64,000 bases of DNA. Source: Leifsonia sp. AK011 (GTDB taxonomy: Bacteria; Actinomycetota; Actinomycetes; Actinomycetales; Microbacteriaceae). The stretch spans positions 2,170,001-2,234,000 of the forward strand of contig NZ_JACCCH010000001.1 in the NCBI RefSeq assembly GCF_013410945.1. Reading direction: 5' to 3'. The notes under the pieces are model-generated. The model did not search any database and was not told the origin of the DNA. It worked only from the letters and a program-made list of their open reading frames with translations. The first letter of the stretch is position 1. Every line of letters begins with the position of its first letter. The position numbers and the translations under genes were made by a program. This document shows, piece by piece, positions 38,308 through 49,229 of this stretch.

Positions 38308-40668
38308 CCGCTGGGTGCCGTCATCGCCCGGGGGCGCGGCATCCTCTGGGCTCTTCGCGGTCCAGACCTCCACACCCCTGCCGTCCGGGCCCGGAGCAAT
38401 CAGGATGAGGCCAGCGGTGTCGGTTCGCACGACCGTGGTTCCGGCGGCCGCGAGCATCCCCAGAGCTTCGGAGGTCGGATGCCCGTACCCGTTGTCCGCA
38501 CCGACGCCAATCACACCGATCGTCGCCCCCAGCCTGCTGTAGGTCTCGGGGTACTGGTCTGCCGAGCCATGGTGGGCGACCCCGACGATGTCCGGATGCG
38601 GCAGGCTCCCCAGTGGCACCAGCCTGCGCTGCGAGTCCTCCCCGAGGTCGCCCAGCATGAGTGCGCTCAGACAGCCCGCTGGGCAGTCGCCCACCGGCTC
38701 GAAACTGGTCACGATGCTCGCAGGGTTGCCGGGCTCGACGGCCCTCCCCGAACCGCCAGGAGGCCACAGAACGGTCCAACGCCACGAGCCGAGAAGACCT
38801 GTGAGTCCCCTGCTTGCGTGATCGATACGAGCTCCCGCAGCCTCGAACCGCTGCACGAGTTCGTCATCGGACGGTTCGCCACTCGGCCCCACGAGCACGC
38901 GATCGACCTTCCCGATGACCCGATCCGCTCCCCCAACGTGATCGTGATCGAAGTGGGTGAGAACCAGAAGATCCAGGCGTTCCACCCCGAGATCGTCGAG
39001 GCACGCCCCGAGGCGCGCGGGGTCGGGCCCGGTGTCGACGAGAGCTGTCTCGGCTCCGCTCCGAAAGAGCACGGCATCGCCCTGGCCGATGTCGCACGCG
39101 GCGACCTGCCAGCCTGCCGGACGACCCAGAAGCTCCACCACGCGCGTCGTGACGACACTCGAGCCGTAGGCGACCATGCCGAGGGCAAGTACCAAGGCCG
39201 TGACTCGTCGCGTCGTGCCCCGGGCGAGTATGAGAAGCACGACTCCCCCACTCACCGCGATGAGTGCACCGACACCGACCGGACCGCCGATCCACGGCAG
39301 TCGGGCCCCTGGCATCCCGGCGAAGAACCCGGCAACCGCCGCGATCCAGGCGGCGGGGACCCACGCGAGAGAACAGAGCGCGGCTCCGACCGGCGGCACC
39401 ACCGGGAGTATCAGGCACGCGGCCAGCCCCACCACCGTGGCGAGAGGCGCGGCGGGGGCAGCGAGGATGTTCGCCACGACGCCGTAGGTCGGGAGCGTCG
39501 GGTCCAGCAGGACGATCACCGGCTGGCACGCGAGTTGGGCCGCCGTCGGTACGGCTATGCCGAAGGCGATGGGACGCGGCATCCATGCGGCCAGACGCTC
39601 CGCGAGGGGTGAGGCGAGCAGCAGGAGCCCGGCGGTCGCGAGCACGGAGAGAGCGAAGCCGTAGGTGCGGGACAGCCAAGGATCGACGAGCAGCAGGGCG
39701 AAGACGGCGAGCGAGAGCACCGGGAGCCCCCGCACTGGACGCCCCAGCGCCAACAGCACCAGCACGATCGCCGCCATCATCGCCGCCCGGAGCACGCTCG
39801 GCTCGGGCGTCACGAGAATGACGAAGCCCACGAGCACGAGGAGCGAGATCGCGACTCGCGCTCCTCGAGGCAGGCCGATGGCGGCCCCCGCGAGGAGCAC
39901 GAGGCCGATGACGATAGCGCAGTTGGCGCCGGAGACGGCCGTGAGGTGGGTGAGTGAACTCGCCTTCATGGCGGCGCCCAGGCTCTGGTCGACAGCAGTC
40001 GTGTCCCCGATGGCGAGACCGGCGAGGAGGTCGCCGCCCTGGCCGGGGAGGCTGCTCGCAGCCGCGAGGAACCCGCGCCTGAGGTGGTTGGCCCACTCCA
40101 GGTACCAGGGCGGGTCGCGGATGGCCTCGGCCGCGTCATCCGGGAACAGGATGAAGGCGCTGTGGTCCCCCGCATCGGTGGCCTCGAGCCGAACCGTGGC
40201 TGTGAGCGTCGTGCCGATGTCCGTTCGGCGGTCGGGAGCTCCGCCGAAGATGATGACCGGGACGTCCATCGGGGCGTCGTTCGCCGACACCACGACGCCC
40301 TGCCACGACCGCGCATCGGGGGTGATGACGCTGGTCGCCCGCACGACGACCGGAACTCTCCCACCCGACGCCGAGGCCTCGACCAGCACAGCCGGCGCTC
40401 GAGACGGCGCCTGGAGCGCGACCGCGGTGGCGCAGAGCGCCGCGATGACGAGCGCGAGAGCCACCACCCCCAGCACACGGAATCGGAGAGTGAGTGCGAC
40501 CGCTCCCGCGGCGAACGCCCACAGCACCGGTACCGCCACAACCTGCGCCTCGGGAACACCGACGAGGATGACCGTCGTGACCCATCCCAGGGCGACGGGA
40601 ACCGCCAGCCGTAGGTCGACGACGCGGACTTCGGCCATGCCGACGGGTCTGGCCGCGGCGCTCGTCAC
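38305..40668 (-). CDS. comEC: ComEC/Rec2 family DNA uptake channel
   Basis: The 787-residue membrane protein has N-terminal membrane segments with an OB-like region, the competence domain (about 225-480: LTHLTAVSGANCAIVIGLVL in two parts, then PSVLRAAMMAAIVLVLLALG) and a C-terminal metallo-beta-lactamase domain with LTHFDHDHVGGAD and AHHGSADQY, the likely nuclease site. The domain set is complete. It follows comEA with a 4-nt overlap. Competence in this organism is not shown by the window; pseudopilus genes are not here. Confidence 0.93.
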   Translation of the reverse strand: MTSAAARPVGMAEVRVVDLRLAVPVALGWVTTVILVGVPEAQVVAVPVLWAFAAGAVALTLRFRVLGVVALALVIAALCATAVALQAPSRAPAVLVEASASGGRVPVVVRATSVITPDARSWQGVVVSANDAPMDVPVIIFGGAPDRRTDIGTTLTATVRLEATDAGDHSAFILFPDDAAEAIRDPPWYLEWANHLRRGFLAAASSLPGQGGDLLAGLAIGDTTAVDQSLGAAMKASSLTHLTAVSGANCAIVIGLVLLAGAAIGLPRGARVAISLLVLVGFVILVTPEPSVLRAAMMAAIVLVLLALGRPVRGLPVLSLAVFALLLVDPWLSRTYGFALSVLATAGLLLLASPLAERLAAWMPRPIAFGIAVPTAAQLACQPVIVLLDPTLPTYGVVANILAAPAAPLATVVGLAACLILPVVPPVGAALCSLAWVPAAWIAAVAGFFAGMPGARLPWIGGPVGVGALIAVSGGVVLLILARGTTRRVTALVLALGMVAYGSSVVTTRVVELLGRPAGWQVAACDIGQGDAVLFRSGAETALVDTGPDPARLGACLDDLGVERLDLLVLTHFDHDHVGGADRVIGKVDRVLVGPSGEPSDDELVQRFEAAGARIDHASRGLTGLLGSWRWTVLWPPGGSGRAVEPGNPASIVTSFEPVGDCPAGCLSALMLGDLGEDSQRRLVPLGSLPHPDIVGVAHHGSADQYPETYSRLGATIGVIGVGADNGYGHPTSEALGMLAAAGTTVVRTDTAGLILIAPGPDGRGVEVWTAKSPEDAAPPGDDGTQR

Positions 40669-41273
40669 ACCGTCACCAGGTCGCGAAGACCCTCGAGTGT
40701 CGCATCACCGATGCCCGAGACCTCCAGCAGGTCGTCGACCGAGCTAAAGCCACCGTTGGCCTCCCGCCAGGCGATGATGCGTTCGGCCAGCGCCGGCCCG
40801 ACGCGGGGAAGAGTATCGAGCGCAGCGGCATCCGCGGTGTTGAGATTGACCCGGCCATCCCCCACGGGCTGACCCACCGGCGGTGCCGCTCCGACGACGG
40901 GGACCACGAGCTGCTCGCCGTCGGAGAGCGGACGCGCGAGGTTGATGCCCGCGTCGTCGGCATCGTCGGCGAGTCCGTCGGCAAGGGCAATGGCATCGAC
41001 GACCCGATCCCCCTCACGAAGCTCGTAGAGCCCCGGCGAGACGACAGCCCCGAGCACGTGCACGAGGATCGTCGCCCGGGACTGGACAACGGACCCGGTC
41101 TCCACGGGCTCGACAATCGTGCTCGCACTCGTGCGCGGCAGTAACGCAGAAACCAACACGGCGCAGCCGAGACCCACGAGGAGGAGCACGACCACCGCAC
41201 CCGCCCCAATACGCAGGCGTGCTCGTCGTTCCGTGGGTAGCGGCCGTTGGCGCTCAGTGGGGAGGTCAGCCAC
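40665..41273 (-). CDS. comEA: Competence protein ComEA (helix-hairpin-helix DNA receptor)
   Basis: The 202-residue product has a cytoplasmic basic N terminus, one membrane anchor (about 23-48), an SLBB-type domain (ILVHVLGAVVSPGLYELREG, about 70-90) and a C-terminal tandem helix-hairpin-helix domain: VNLNTADAAALDTLPRVGPA, then ISAWREANGGFSSVDDLL-like sequence and VSGIGDATLEGL. It delivers DNA to ComEC. GTG start preceded at 6 nt by TAGCGT, hence leaderless. Confidence 0.92.
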   Translation of the reverse strand: MADLPTERQRPLPTERRARLRIGAGAVVVLLLVGLGCAVLVSALLPRTSASTIVEPVETGSVVQSRATILVHVLGAVVSPGLYELREGDRVVDAIALADGLADDADDAGINLARPLSDGEQLVVPVVGAAPPVGQPVGDGRVNLNTADAAALDTLPRVGPALAERIIAWREANGGFSSVDDLLEVSGIGDATLEGLRDLVTV

Positions 41274-41279
41274 CCCTCG

Positions 41280-41285
41280 ACGCTA
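41280..41285 (-). promoter_or_regulatory. -10 of comEA-comEC
   Basis: Minus-strand TAGCGT, then cgaggg, then GTG 41273. It touches the leuS terminator hairpin, so leuS transcription ends where comEA transcription begins. Confidence 0.55.
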
Positions 41286-41315
41286 AACAGGGCGCCCCAG
41301 CGGGACGCCCTGTTT
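41285..41315 (-). terminator. leuS terminator hairpin
   Basis: AAACAGGGCG and CGCCCTGTTT form a perfect 10-bp stem with an 11-nt loop, 15 nt after the leuS stop. The stem ends in TTT on the minus strand. Confidence 0.8.
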
Positions 41316-41330
41316 CTGCGAAACGTGGAA

Positions 41331-43889
<2,559 letters not shown>

Positions 43890-43924
43890 TTCGTTTGCCG
43901 GGAAGGTGTGCCGGGGAACAGTCA

Positions 43925-43930
43925 AGGGTA
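43925..43930 (-). promoter_or_regulatory. Candidate -10 of leuS
   Basis: Minus-strand TACCCT in the 18-nt gap after pabB, reaching 1 nt into the upstream open frame. It predicts a leader of about 30 nt before GTG 43889. Confidence 0.4.
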
Positions 43931-43943
43931 TCGAACCTTCGAC

Positions 43944-45257
43944 TCAGGGCTGCGCTCCCAAAACCTGCAGGAGTACCCGCGCCTTGAGCTTCGCCTCGGC
44001 GAGTTCCTCCTCTGGTACTGATAACGCTGTGATGCCCCCGCCTGTTCCCACCGTTGAACCGTGCTCGTCGATGACGATCGAGCGGATGACCATCGCGAGG
44101 TCGAGCGCCCCGTCGAGGCCGAGGTAACCGAACGCGCCGGCGTAGATGCCCCTCGCGCGCCGCTCCAGGCCGTCGAGGATGAGCGTCGCCGACCGTTTGG
44201 GCGCGCCTGTCATCGAGCCGGCCGGGAAGCACGCCTCGATGGCATCGATGGCGGTCAGTCCCTCCCGGAGGTGGCCTCGCACTGTGCTGACCAGCTGGTG
44301 GACCTGCGCGTAGCTCTCGACCGACAGGAGGCTCGTGACATCCACCGATCCGATCTCGCACACACGAGCCAGGTCATTGCGCATGAGGTCGACGATCATG
44401 AGGTTCTCGGCGCGCTCCTTCTGGCTCGCCTCGAGCTCGAATCGCAGCTCGTCGTCGGCCTCGGCAGTGGCGCCGCGGGGCCGCGTGCCCTTGATGGGAC
44501 TCGTCGTGACGACCCCCTCCGGCGTGACCGAGAGGAACTGCTCGGGGGATGCGCTGAGCAGCGCCACTCCCCCGGCGACGATGAGTGCGCCGTGGTGGGT
44601 CGGGCTCAGCTCGCGCAGAGCGCGGTAGGTCTCGAACGGGTGGCGTTCTCCTTCGACACGCGCCTCGGTCGTGAGGCACAACTGGTACGCGTCGCCCTCC
44701 CGGATCGCCGCCTGGCACGCCCGGATCATGTCGAGGTACGTCTCGTCGTCGTAGGCCCAGCGCACGCCCGTGGTCGCCTCGGGATGCTGCGGCTCAGGCA
44801 GCTTGCTGGCGGATGCCAGGGCCTCGAGTACGCCAAGGCGGTAACTCTCCGCACCCTCGAGGGCGTAGACGGAGACGGTGCGGGCGGCGTGATCGAACGC
44901 GAGGCACCGATCGATGCGGAGCCACGCTGCGTCCGGATACCGCGACTGTCGAGTTCGGGGCGTGGACATCGTCTCGGAGCGCAACTCGTAGCCGAGCCAT
45001 CCGACCCAACCGAGGCGAAATCCGTGGGAGGCTGCCGACGTGTCGACATCGCGCCGCTGGTCGCGCAGCCAGTCGAGCACGGGTCCGTCGAAGTCCGTGG
45101 TCACGGCCGACGCGACTCCGAGATAACTCATGCCGGTCGTGGCCGACGGCCCGCTGTCCAGCCAGAACGCCGCCTCTGCACCCTCGCACAGCGCAGCCCA
45201 TGCCTCGGCGGGATCAACCCACCGCCCCAGATCGACCGAGGTGAGGCGCTGGCGCAT
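43944..45257 (-). CDS. pabB: Aminodeoxychorismate synthase component I
   Basis: Makes 4-amino-4-deoxychorismate for folate. The 437-residue product has the N-terminal chorismate-binding-associated domain and the core motifs YQLCLTTEARV, SPEQFLSV, SPIKGTRPRG, ENLMIVDLMRNDLARV, and the C-terminal FPAGSMTGAPKRSATLIL. The PIKGT form (Lys) favours PabB over TrpE. No PabA domain is fused, and none is adjacent. Divergent from pabC, with only 11 nt between start codons, and probably leaderless. Confidence 0.93.
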   Translation of the reverse strand: MRQRLTSVDLGRWVDPAEAWAALCEGAEAAFWLDSGPSATTGMSYLGVASAVTTDFDGPVLDWLRDQRRDVDTSAASHGFRLGWVGWLGYELRSETMSTPRTRQSRYPDAAWLRIDRCLAFDHAARTVSVYALEGAESYRLGVLEALASASKLPEPQHPEATTGVRWAYDDETYLDMIRACQAAIREGDAYQLCLTTEARVEGERHPFETYRALRELSPTHHGALIVAGGVALLSASPEQFLSVTPEGVVTTSPIKGTRPRGATAEADDELRFELEASQKERAENLMIVDLMRNDLARVCEIGSVDVTSLLSVESYAQVHQLVSTVRGHLREGLTAIDAIEACFPAGSMTGAPKRSATLILDGLERRARGIYAGAFGYLGLDGALDLAMVIRSIVIDEHGSTVGTGGGITALSVPEEELAEAKLKARVLLQVLGAQP

Positions 45258-45262
45258 ACCCT
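45257..45262 (+). promoter_or_regulatory. -10 of pabC, overlapping the pabB start codon
   Basis: TACCCT, then 6 nt, then ATG 45269. Its first base pairs with the first base of the pabB ATG. Confidence 0.65.
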
Positions 45263-45263
45263 A

Positions 45264-45269
45264 AGCCTA
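45264..45269 (-). promoter_or_regulatory. -10 of pabB, overlapping the pabC start codon
   Basis: Minus-strand TAGGCT, then 6 nt, then ATG 45257. Its first base pairs with the A of the pabC ATG. Mirror image of the pabC element. Confidence 0.65.
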
Positions 45270-46054
45270 TGAGTGTGGACTCGATCTACCGGTGGCGGGG
45301 TGACGGCGGGCTCGAAGCCCTCGAGTACTGCGACATGACTCAGACCCGCATGGAGGTCGCCGATTCGTGGCTCGTGAGCGAAGGCAGGGCCCTGGGCCTC
45401 GAACTCCATCGCGAGCGGTTCATCGAGAGCATTCCGGCCGGCGCGCTCGGCGATCTGGACGTCAACGCCTTCTGGGATGCCGCGATCGAACTCATTCCCC
45501 GCGAGGGTGACTGGTTCCCCCGGGTCGAACTGCACTCGCGCGACGGCGGCCCCCGGCTCGTGTTCCGGCTGCGAAGCTCGCCCGAGAGGCGTCGCTCGGC
45601 GGTGCTGGCCACGTGGACCGGCAGGGATCCGCGCACCGCGCCATCGATCAAGGGCCCGGACCTCGAGGCGATGCTGAGGATCCGCACCTCCGTTCAATCG
45701 GTCGGCGCTGACGAGGCAGTGATCCTCACGCCCGATGGCTACGTTGTCGAGGGCGCGTACAGCGGCCTGCTGTGGTGGCGAGGGGAGATCCTGTGCGCTC
45801 CTCCCCTCGAGTTCGAGCGGGTGAACAGCGTCACCGCGCGCACGGTTCTCACGCTCGCCTCGGCAATCGGCATCGACACCCTCGAGGAGGCCGTGACTCC
45901 GGCTGAGCTCGACGGCACGGAGCTGTGGGCGGTGTCGGCTCTCCACGGGATCCGGATCGCGACATCCTGGGTGAATGGACCCGAGCTCGCTGAGCTGCCC
46001 GGCCGCCTCGCCGCCTGGCGCACGCGTCTGGTCGCGCTCAGGAGCCCCATCTAG
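45269..46054 (+). CDS. pabC: Aminodeoxychorismate lyase (class IV PLP aminotransferase fold)
   Basis: Converts 4-amino-4-deoxychorismate to p-aminobenzoate and pyruvate. The 261-residue product has the fold-type IV outline: LHRERFIESI, the PLP lysine in SIKGPDLEAML, GADEAVILTPDGYVVEGAYSGLLWW and VNSVTARTVLTLASA. Class IV members include branched-chain and D-amino-acid transaminases; divergence from pabB makes the lyase role most likely. Leaderless geometry at ATG 45269. Confidence 0.85.
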   Translation: MSVDSIYRWRGDGGLEALEYCDMTQTRMEVADSWLVSEGRALGLELHRERFIESIPAGALGDLDVNAFWDAAIELIPREGDWFPRVELHSRDGGPRLVFRLRSSPERRRSAVLATWTGRDPRTAPSIKGPDLEAMLRIRTSVQSVGADEAVILTPDGYVVEGAYSGLLWWRGEILCAPPLEFERVNSVTARTVLTLASAIGIDTLEEAVTPAELDGTELWAVSALHGIRIATSWVNGPELAELPGRLAAWRTRLVALRSPI

Positions 46055-46057
46055 GCT
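46052..46057 (+). promoter_or_regulatory. -10 of the dedA-like gene overlapping the pabC stop
   Basis: TAGGCT, whose TAG is the pabC stop, followed by 6 nt and GTG 46064. Confidence 0.55.
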
Positions 46058-46063
46058 GTCACC

Positions 46064-46780
46064 GTGCCACTCGCAGTCGACGTAACGAGCGCGCTCCACG
46101 CCGTGCTCGCGGAGGCACCGACCGATGGATTCGCGGCGTGGTTGAACTCGGCCCTGCTGTGGGTGCTCGACCTCGTGCAGTCAGTCAATCCGGTGCTGAG
46201 GACCATTCTCGCGGGAGTCGGCATCATGCTCGAGACCTCCGTGCTCATCGGGCTCGTCGTTCCCGGGGACACGATCGTGCTCGTCGCGTCGACAGCCGTC
46301 GATGGGTGGGTCGAGTACTGGGCGTTGGTCGTCGCCGTGATCCTCGGGGCCCTCGTCGGAGAGAGCGTGGGCTTCGCGCTCGGTCGATTCTTCGGGCCGC
46401 GCATCCGGGCATCGCGCCTCGGTCGCCGCATCGGCGAGGCGAACTGGGCTCGAGCCGCACGCTACGTCGACCGGCGCGGAGGGGTGGCGGTCTTCGTCTC
46501 GCGCTTCCTGCCCGTGCTGCACTCCGTCGTGCCCCTCACCGTGGGTATGAGCACCATGACCTACCGCAGGTTCCTGAAGTGGACCGTTCCCGCGACGGTG
46601 ATCTGGACACTCGCCTACGTCTCCGCCGGGGCTTTCGCCGCGGGGAGCTTCCGCGACCTGCTCGACCGGCTGCACTACGCGGGCTACATCTTCGTGGGCA
46701 TCATCGCGGCGTTCCTGGTTGTGGTCTTCGTCGTCAAGCGCCTGCTCGAGCGCAGTGCCGAGCGGGACACGGAGGCCTGA
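46064..46780 (+). CDS. DedA family membrane protein
   Basis: The 238-residue protein has about five hydrophobic segments and the DedA motifs MLETSVLIGLVVPGDTIVL and, in the second half, VFVSRFLPVLHSVVPLTVGMSTM (in parts) with the conserved arginine and proline. DedA proteins are linked to lipid-carrier (undecaprenyl phosphate) flipping and membrane stress. GTG start decided by the -10 spacing. Confidence 0.92.
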   Translation: MPLAVDVTSALHAVLAEAPTDGFAAWLNSALLWVLDLVQSVNPVLRTILAGVGIMLETSVLIGLVVPGDTIVLVASTAVDGWVEYWALVVAVILGALVGESVGFALGRFFGPRIRASRLGRRIGEANWARAARYVDRRGGVAVFVSRFLPVLHSVVPLTVGMSTMTYRRFLKWTVPATVIWTLAYVSAGAFAAGSFRDLLDRLHYAGYIFVGIIAAFLVVVFVVKRLLERSAERDTEA

Positions 46781-46791
46781 GCATCCGTTAA

Positions 46792-46835
46792 CGCGGGATG
46801 CCCGGCGAGCCGTCAGGCTCCACCGGGCATCCGCG
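46792..46835. terminator. Bidirectional terminator hairpin between dedA and the osmoprotectant operon
   Basis: CGCGGgATGCCCGG (46792-46805) pairs with CCGGGCATCCGCG (46823-46835) with a one-base bulge, and an inner GAGCC-gtca-GGCTC stem caps it. It lies between convergent genes, 12 nt after the dedA stop. Confidence 0.8.
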
Positions 46836-46849
46836 TACCGGAAGTGCTG

Positions 46850-46905
46850 AGCCGAGGCCGTTCGCCTCGAGCCTGCTACCTAGCCGAGGCCGTTCGCCTC
46901 GAGCC
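46850..46905. repeat. 24-nt tandem duplication at the end of the substrate-binding protein gene
   Basis: An identical 24-mer begins at 46850 and 46882 (period 32). The core includes the dyad GAGGC-cgttc-GCCTC. The downstream copy encodes the last residues of the binding protein; the other lies just past its stop in a different frame. Confidence 0.85.
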
Positions 46906-47788
46906 ACTGCGACGCGATGTCGGCGCTCGAGAGCTCGTCCACCTGCGACTGCACGTTGAGTGCGACAAGACCCTCGGGGGTCAGAGCTGCGCTCACGGCG
47001 TTGATCACGGGCGCGATCTCGTCGGCGATGTCGGCGTTCGCGAGCGGAACGACGTTGGATGCCAGGAACAGACCATCCGGGTCGAGCAGGGTCACGAGGT
47101 CGTCCGTCTCGATGCGCGGGTCGGCGCTGTAGACGTTGGCGATGTTGACGGTACCCGCGAGAAGGTCGGCAACGGTGGTGTCACCCGTGGCTTGGAAGGC
47201 GACCTCGACGTTGTACTTCTCGAGGAGGCCCTTCGGTCCGTACGGACGCTCGAGAAGCTCCGCGGGGCCACCGAGAGTGAGGGGCACGCTCACAGCGGCC
47301 AGATCGACGAGGGACGTGAGGTTGTTCTCCTCGGCGAAGGCTGCGGTCACGTTGTAGGAGTCCTGGTCGGTGGCCGAGGACTGGTCGAGAACCACGAGGC
47401 CCTCGGGGAGCACCTCCTGGAGCTCGGCGTAGACGTCGTCGGACGTCGTGGCCGTCGTGTCGGGCGAGTAGAACTGGAGCAGGTTGCCCGTGTACTCGGG
47501 GAAGAGGTCGACCTCTCCCGACTCGAGCGACGGCAGGTAGGCGTCGCGCTGGCCGATCTGGAACTTGCGCTCCACGGTGAAGCCCTCTGCCTCCAGGGCC
47601 TGCGCGTAGATCTCCGCGATGATCTCGTTGGAGTAGTAGGCCTGGGACCCGATCACGATCGTGTCCGTGGAACCGCCATCCGTACTCGGGTCCAGCGGAT
47701 CACCTGTAGCGCACCCTGACAGGGCCAATGCCGCCCCGACCACGACTGCTCCGAGAGCGAGTCGGCCTTTGTTCCTTGCTGTGAACAT
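46880..47788 (-). CDS. Osmoprotectant ABC transporter substrate-binding lipoprotein (OpuC/ProX family)
   Basis: The 302-residue product has a lipoprotein signal (about 1-26) with lipobox LSGC. The mature protein starts with an acidic/Ser linker and then DTIVIGSQAYYSNEIIAEIYAQALEAEG in parts, GEVDLFPEYTGNLL and YSADPRIETDDLVTLLD, typical of QAT-family binding proteins for glycine betaine, choline or carnitine. Last gene of the four-gene importer operon, 2 nt after the second permease gene. Confidence 0.92.
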   Translation of the reverse strand: MFTARNKGRLALGAVVVGAALALSGCATGDPLDPSTDGGSTDTIVIGSQAYYSNEIIAEIYAQALEAEGFTVERKFQIGQRDAYLPSLESGEVDLFPEYTGNLLQFYSPDTTATTSDDVYAELQEVLPEGLVVLDQSSATDQDSYNVTAAFAEENNLTSLVDLAAVSVPLTLGGPAELLERPYGPKGLLEKYNVEVAFQATGDTTVADLLAGTVNIANVYSADPRIETDDLVTLLDPDGLFLASNVVPLANADIADEIAPVINAVSAALTPEGLVALNVQSQVDELSSADIASQWLEANGLG

Positions 47789-47790
47789 CT

Positions 47791-48537
47791 TTATCTCTTT
47801 CCTTCTTGGATGGGGGTCCCCATCACCGCAGCACGCCGGGTTGGCGTAGTGCGGACGTTCTTCGACCGGCTTCCCGCAACTCCCTGCGGCACCACGAGGT
47901 GCTGCAGGAGCGCGAAGAGGCCGTCAAGGGCAAGTGCGAGCACGACGATTACGAGCGCGGCTCCGAGCATCTGGTCGAAGCGACGCAGGGCCAAACCCTC
48001 GATGATCGGGAGACCGAGGCCTCCGAGCCCGATATACGCGGCGAGCGTCACGGTCGCCACGACCTGGAGAGTGGCGGCACGAAGGCCACCGATGAGGAGC
48101 GGCAGGCCAAGCGGAATCTCCACCTTCCACAACACTTGCCACTCGGTCATCCCCACTGATCGGGCGGAATCAATGACGCGTCTGTCGATCTGCTCGAGCC
48201 CGGCATACGCTCCCGCGAGAATCGAGGGAATGGCAAGGAGCACGAAGGCGATGGATGCCGCCAAAGGCTTCTGGGTCACGCCGATCACGAGAACCAACAG
48301 GAGAATGAGACCGAAGGATGGCACGGCTCGCGCAGCACCGGAGAGCCCGACCGCCAGCTCCCTGCCCCGGCCCGTATGGCCGATCAGGTACCCGACCGGA
48401 ATGGCAACCACGGCGGCGATGATCACGGACAGGAACGTGAAGTAGAGGTGCTGCACGATCAACGTGGGGAGCGGAACGTTGTCCACGAGCCGGTCTGGCG
48501 AGAAGATCCAGGCGAGGGCTTCAGCGAAGAGGTTCAT
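47791..48537 (-). CDS. Osmoprotectant ABC transporter permease (ProW/OpuCB-like, second)
   Basis: The 248-residue membrane protein has about six segments and the inner-membrane permease EAA-type loop: GMTEWQVLWKVEIPLGLPLLIGGLRAATLQ in two parts, with AAYIGLGGLGLPIIEGL after it. Overlaps the first permease gene by 4 nt. Tail is basic and longer than usual. Confidence 0.92.
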   Translation of the reverse strand: MNLFAEALAWIFSPDRLVDNVPLPTLIVQHLYFTFLSVIIAAVVAIPVGYLIGHTGRGRELAVGLSGAARAVPSFGLILLLVLVIGVTQKPLAASIAFVLLAIPSILAGAYAGLEQIDRRVIDSARSVGMTEWQVLWKVEIPLGLPLLIGGLRAATLQVVATVTLAAYIGLGGLGLPIIEGLALRRFDQMLGAALVIVVLALALDGLFALLQHLVVPQGVAGSRSKNVRTTPTRRAAVMGTPIQEGKR

Positions 48538-49229
48538 GCCGCGCCTCCCGCAATCGGCTCCTGCGAACTCGCGCGCACGAGCTCACGGCGCGATCGCCTG
48601 CGGGGTGCCCACGGCATGAGCATGCGTCCAACGAGCACCAGAAGGGCGTCAACAGCGAGCGCAAGAATCACCACCATGATCACGCCGACGAGGATCTCCG
48701 CGACGATGTTGCGCTGGTAGCCGTTCGTGAACAGATAGCCGAGACTCTGCACGCCGATGAGGATTCCCACGGGCACGAGGCTGATCGTGCTGACGGCAGT
48801 CACCCGCAGACCCGCCAGCACGACGGGTCCCGCGAGCGGGAACTCCACGACCCAGAAACGACGCCAGGAGCTGAAGCCCACGGCGGTCGCCGAATCCCGC
48901 ACCGCCGGGTCGACACTGGCCAGGGCATCCGCCACTGAACGCGACATGAGCGCGATCGCGTAGAGCGTCAGGGCGATCGTCAGGTTGAGGGAACTCAGGA
49001 AGCTGATGCCGAGCAGCGGGGGAAGGATCACGAAGAGCGCAAGCGACGGGATCGTGTACAGAAGGCCAGCGAGGGTCAAGAGAAGGCCGCGCGTGAGGCG
49101 GAAGCGATAGGCGAACCAGCCGAGAGGGATCGAGATGAGGAACCCGAGCACGATGGGCGGGACCGCCAGCACGAGGTGTTTGAGGGTCAGATCCCAGATC
49201 AGTGGGAGGTTGTTGGTGACCCAGTTCAC
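48534..49229 (-). CDS. Osmoprotectant ABC transporter permease (ProW/OpuCD-like, first)
   Basis: The 231-residue membrane protein has about six segments and the EAA-type loop VGFSSWRRFWVVEFPLAGPVVLAGLRVTAVS, here split in reading. It carries YTIPSLALFVILPPLLG, conserved in QAT permeases. Start overlaps the ATPase stop and its stop overlaps the next permease start, both by 4 nt. Confidence 0.92.
   Translation of the reverse strand: MNWVTNNLPLIWDLTLKHLVLAVPPIVLGFLISIPLGWFAYRFRLTRGLLLTLAGLLYTIPSLALFVILPPLLGISFLSSLNLTIALTLYAIALMSRSVADALASVDPAVRDSATAVGFSSWRRFWVVEFPLAGPVVLAGLRVTAVSTISLVPVGILIGVQSLGYLFTNGYQRNIVAEILVGVIMVVILALAVDALLVLVGRMLMPWAPRRRSRRELVRASSQEPIAGGAA

Noticed and set aside
43890-43925. 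N-terminal extension of leuS from a TTG at 43925
   Set aside because: The TTG lies within the candidate -10 TACCCT and the extra residues have no family similarity; GTG 43889 is preferred.
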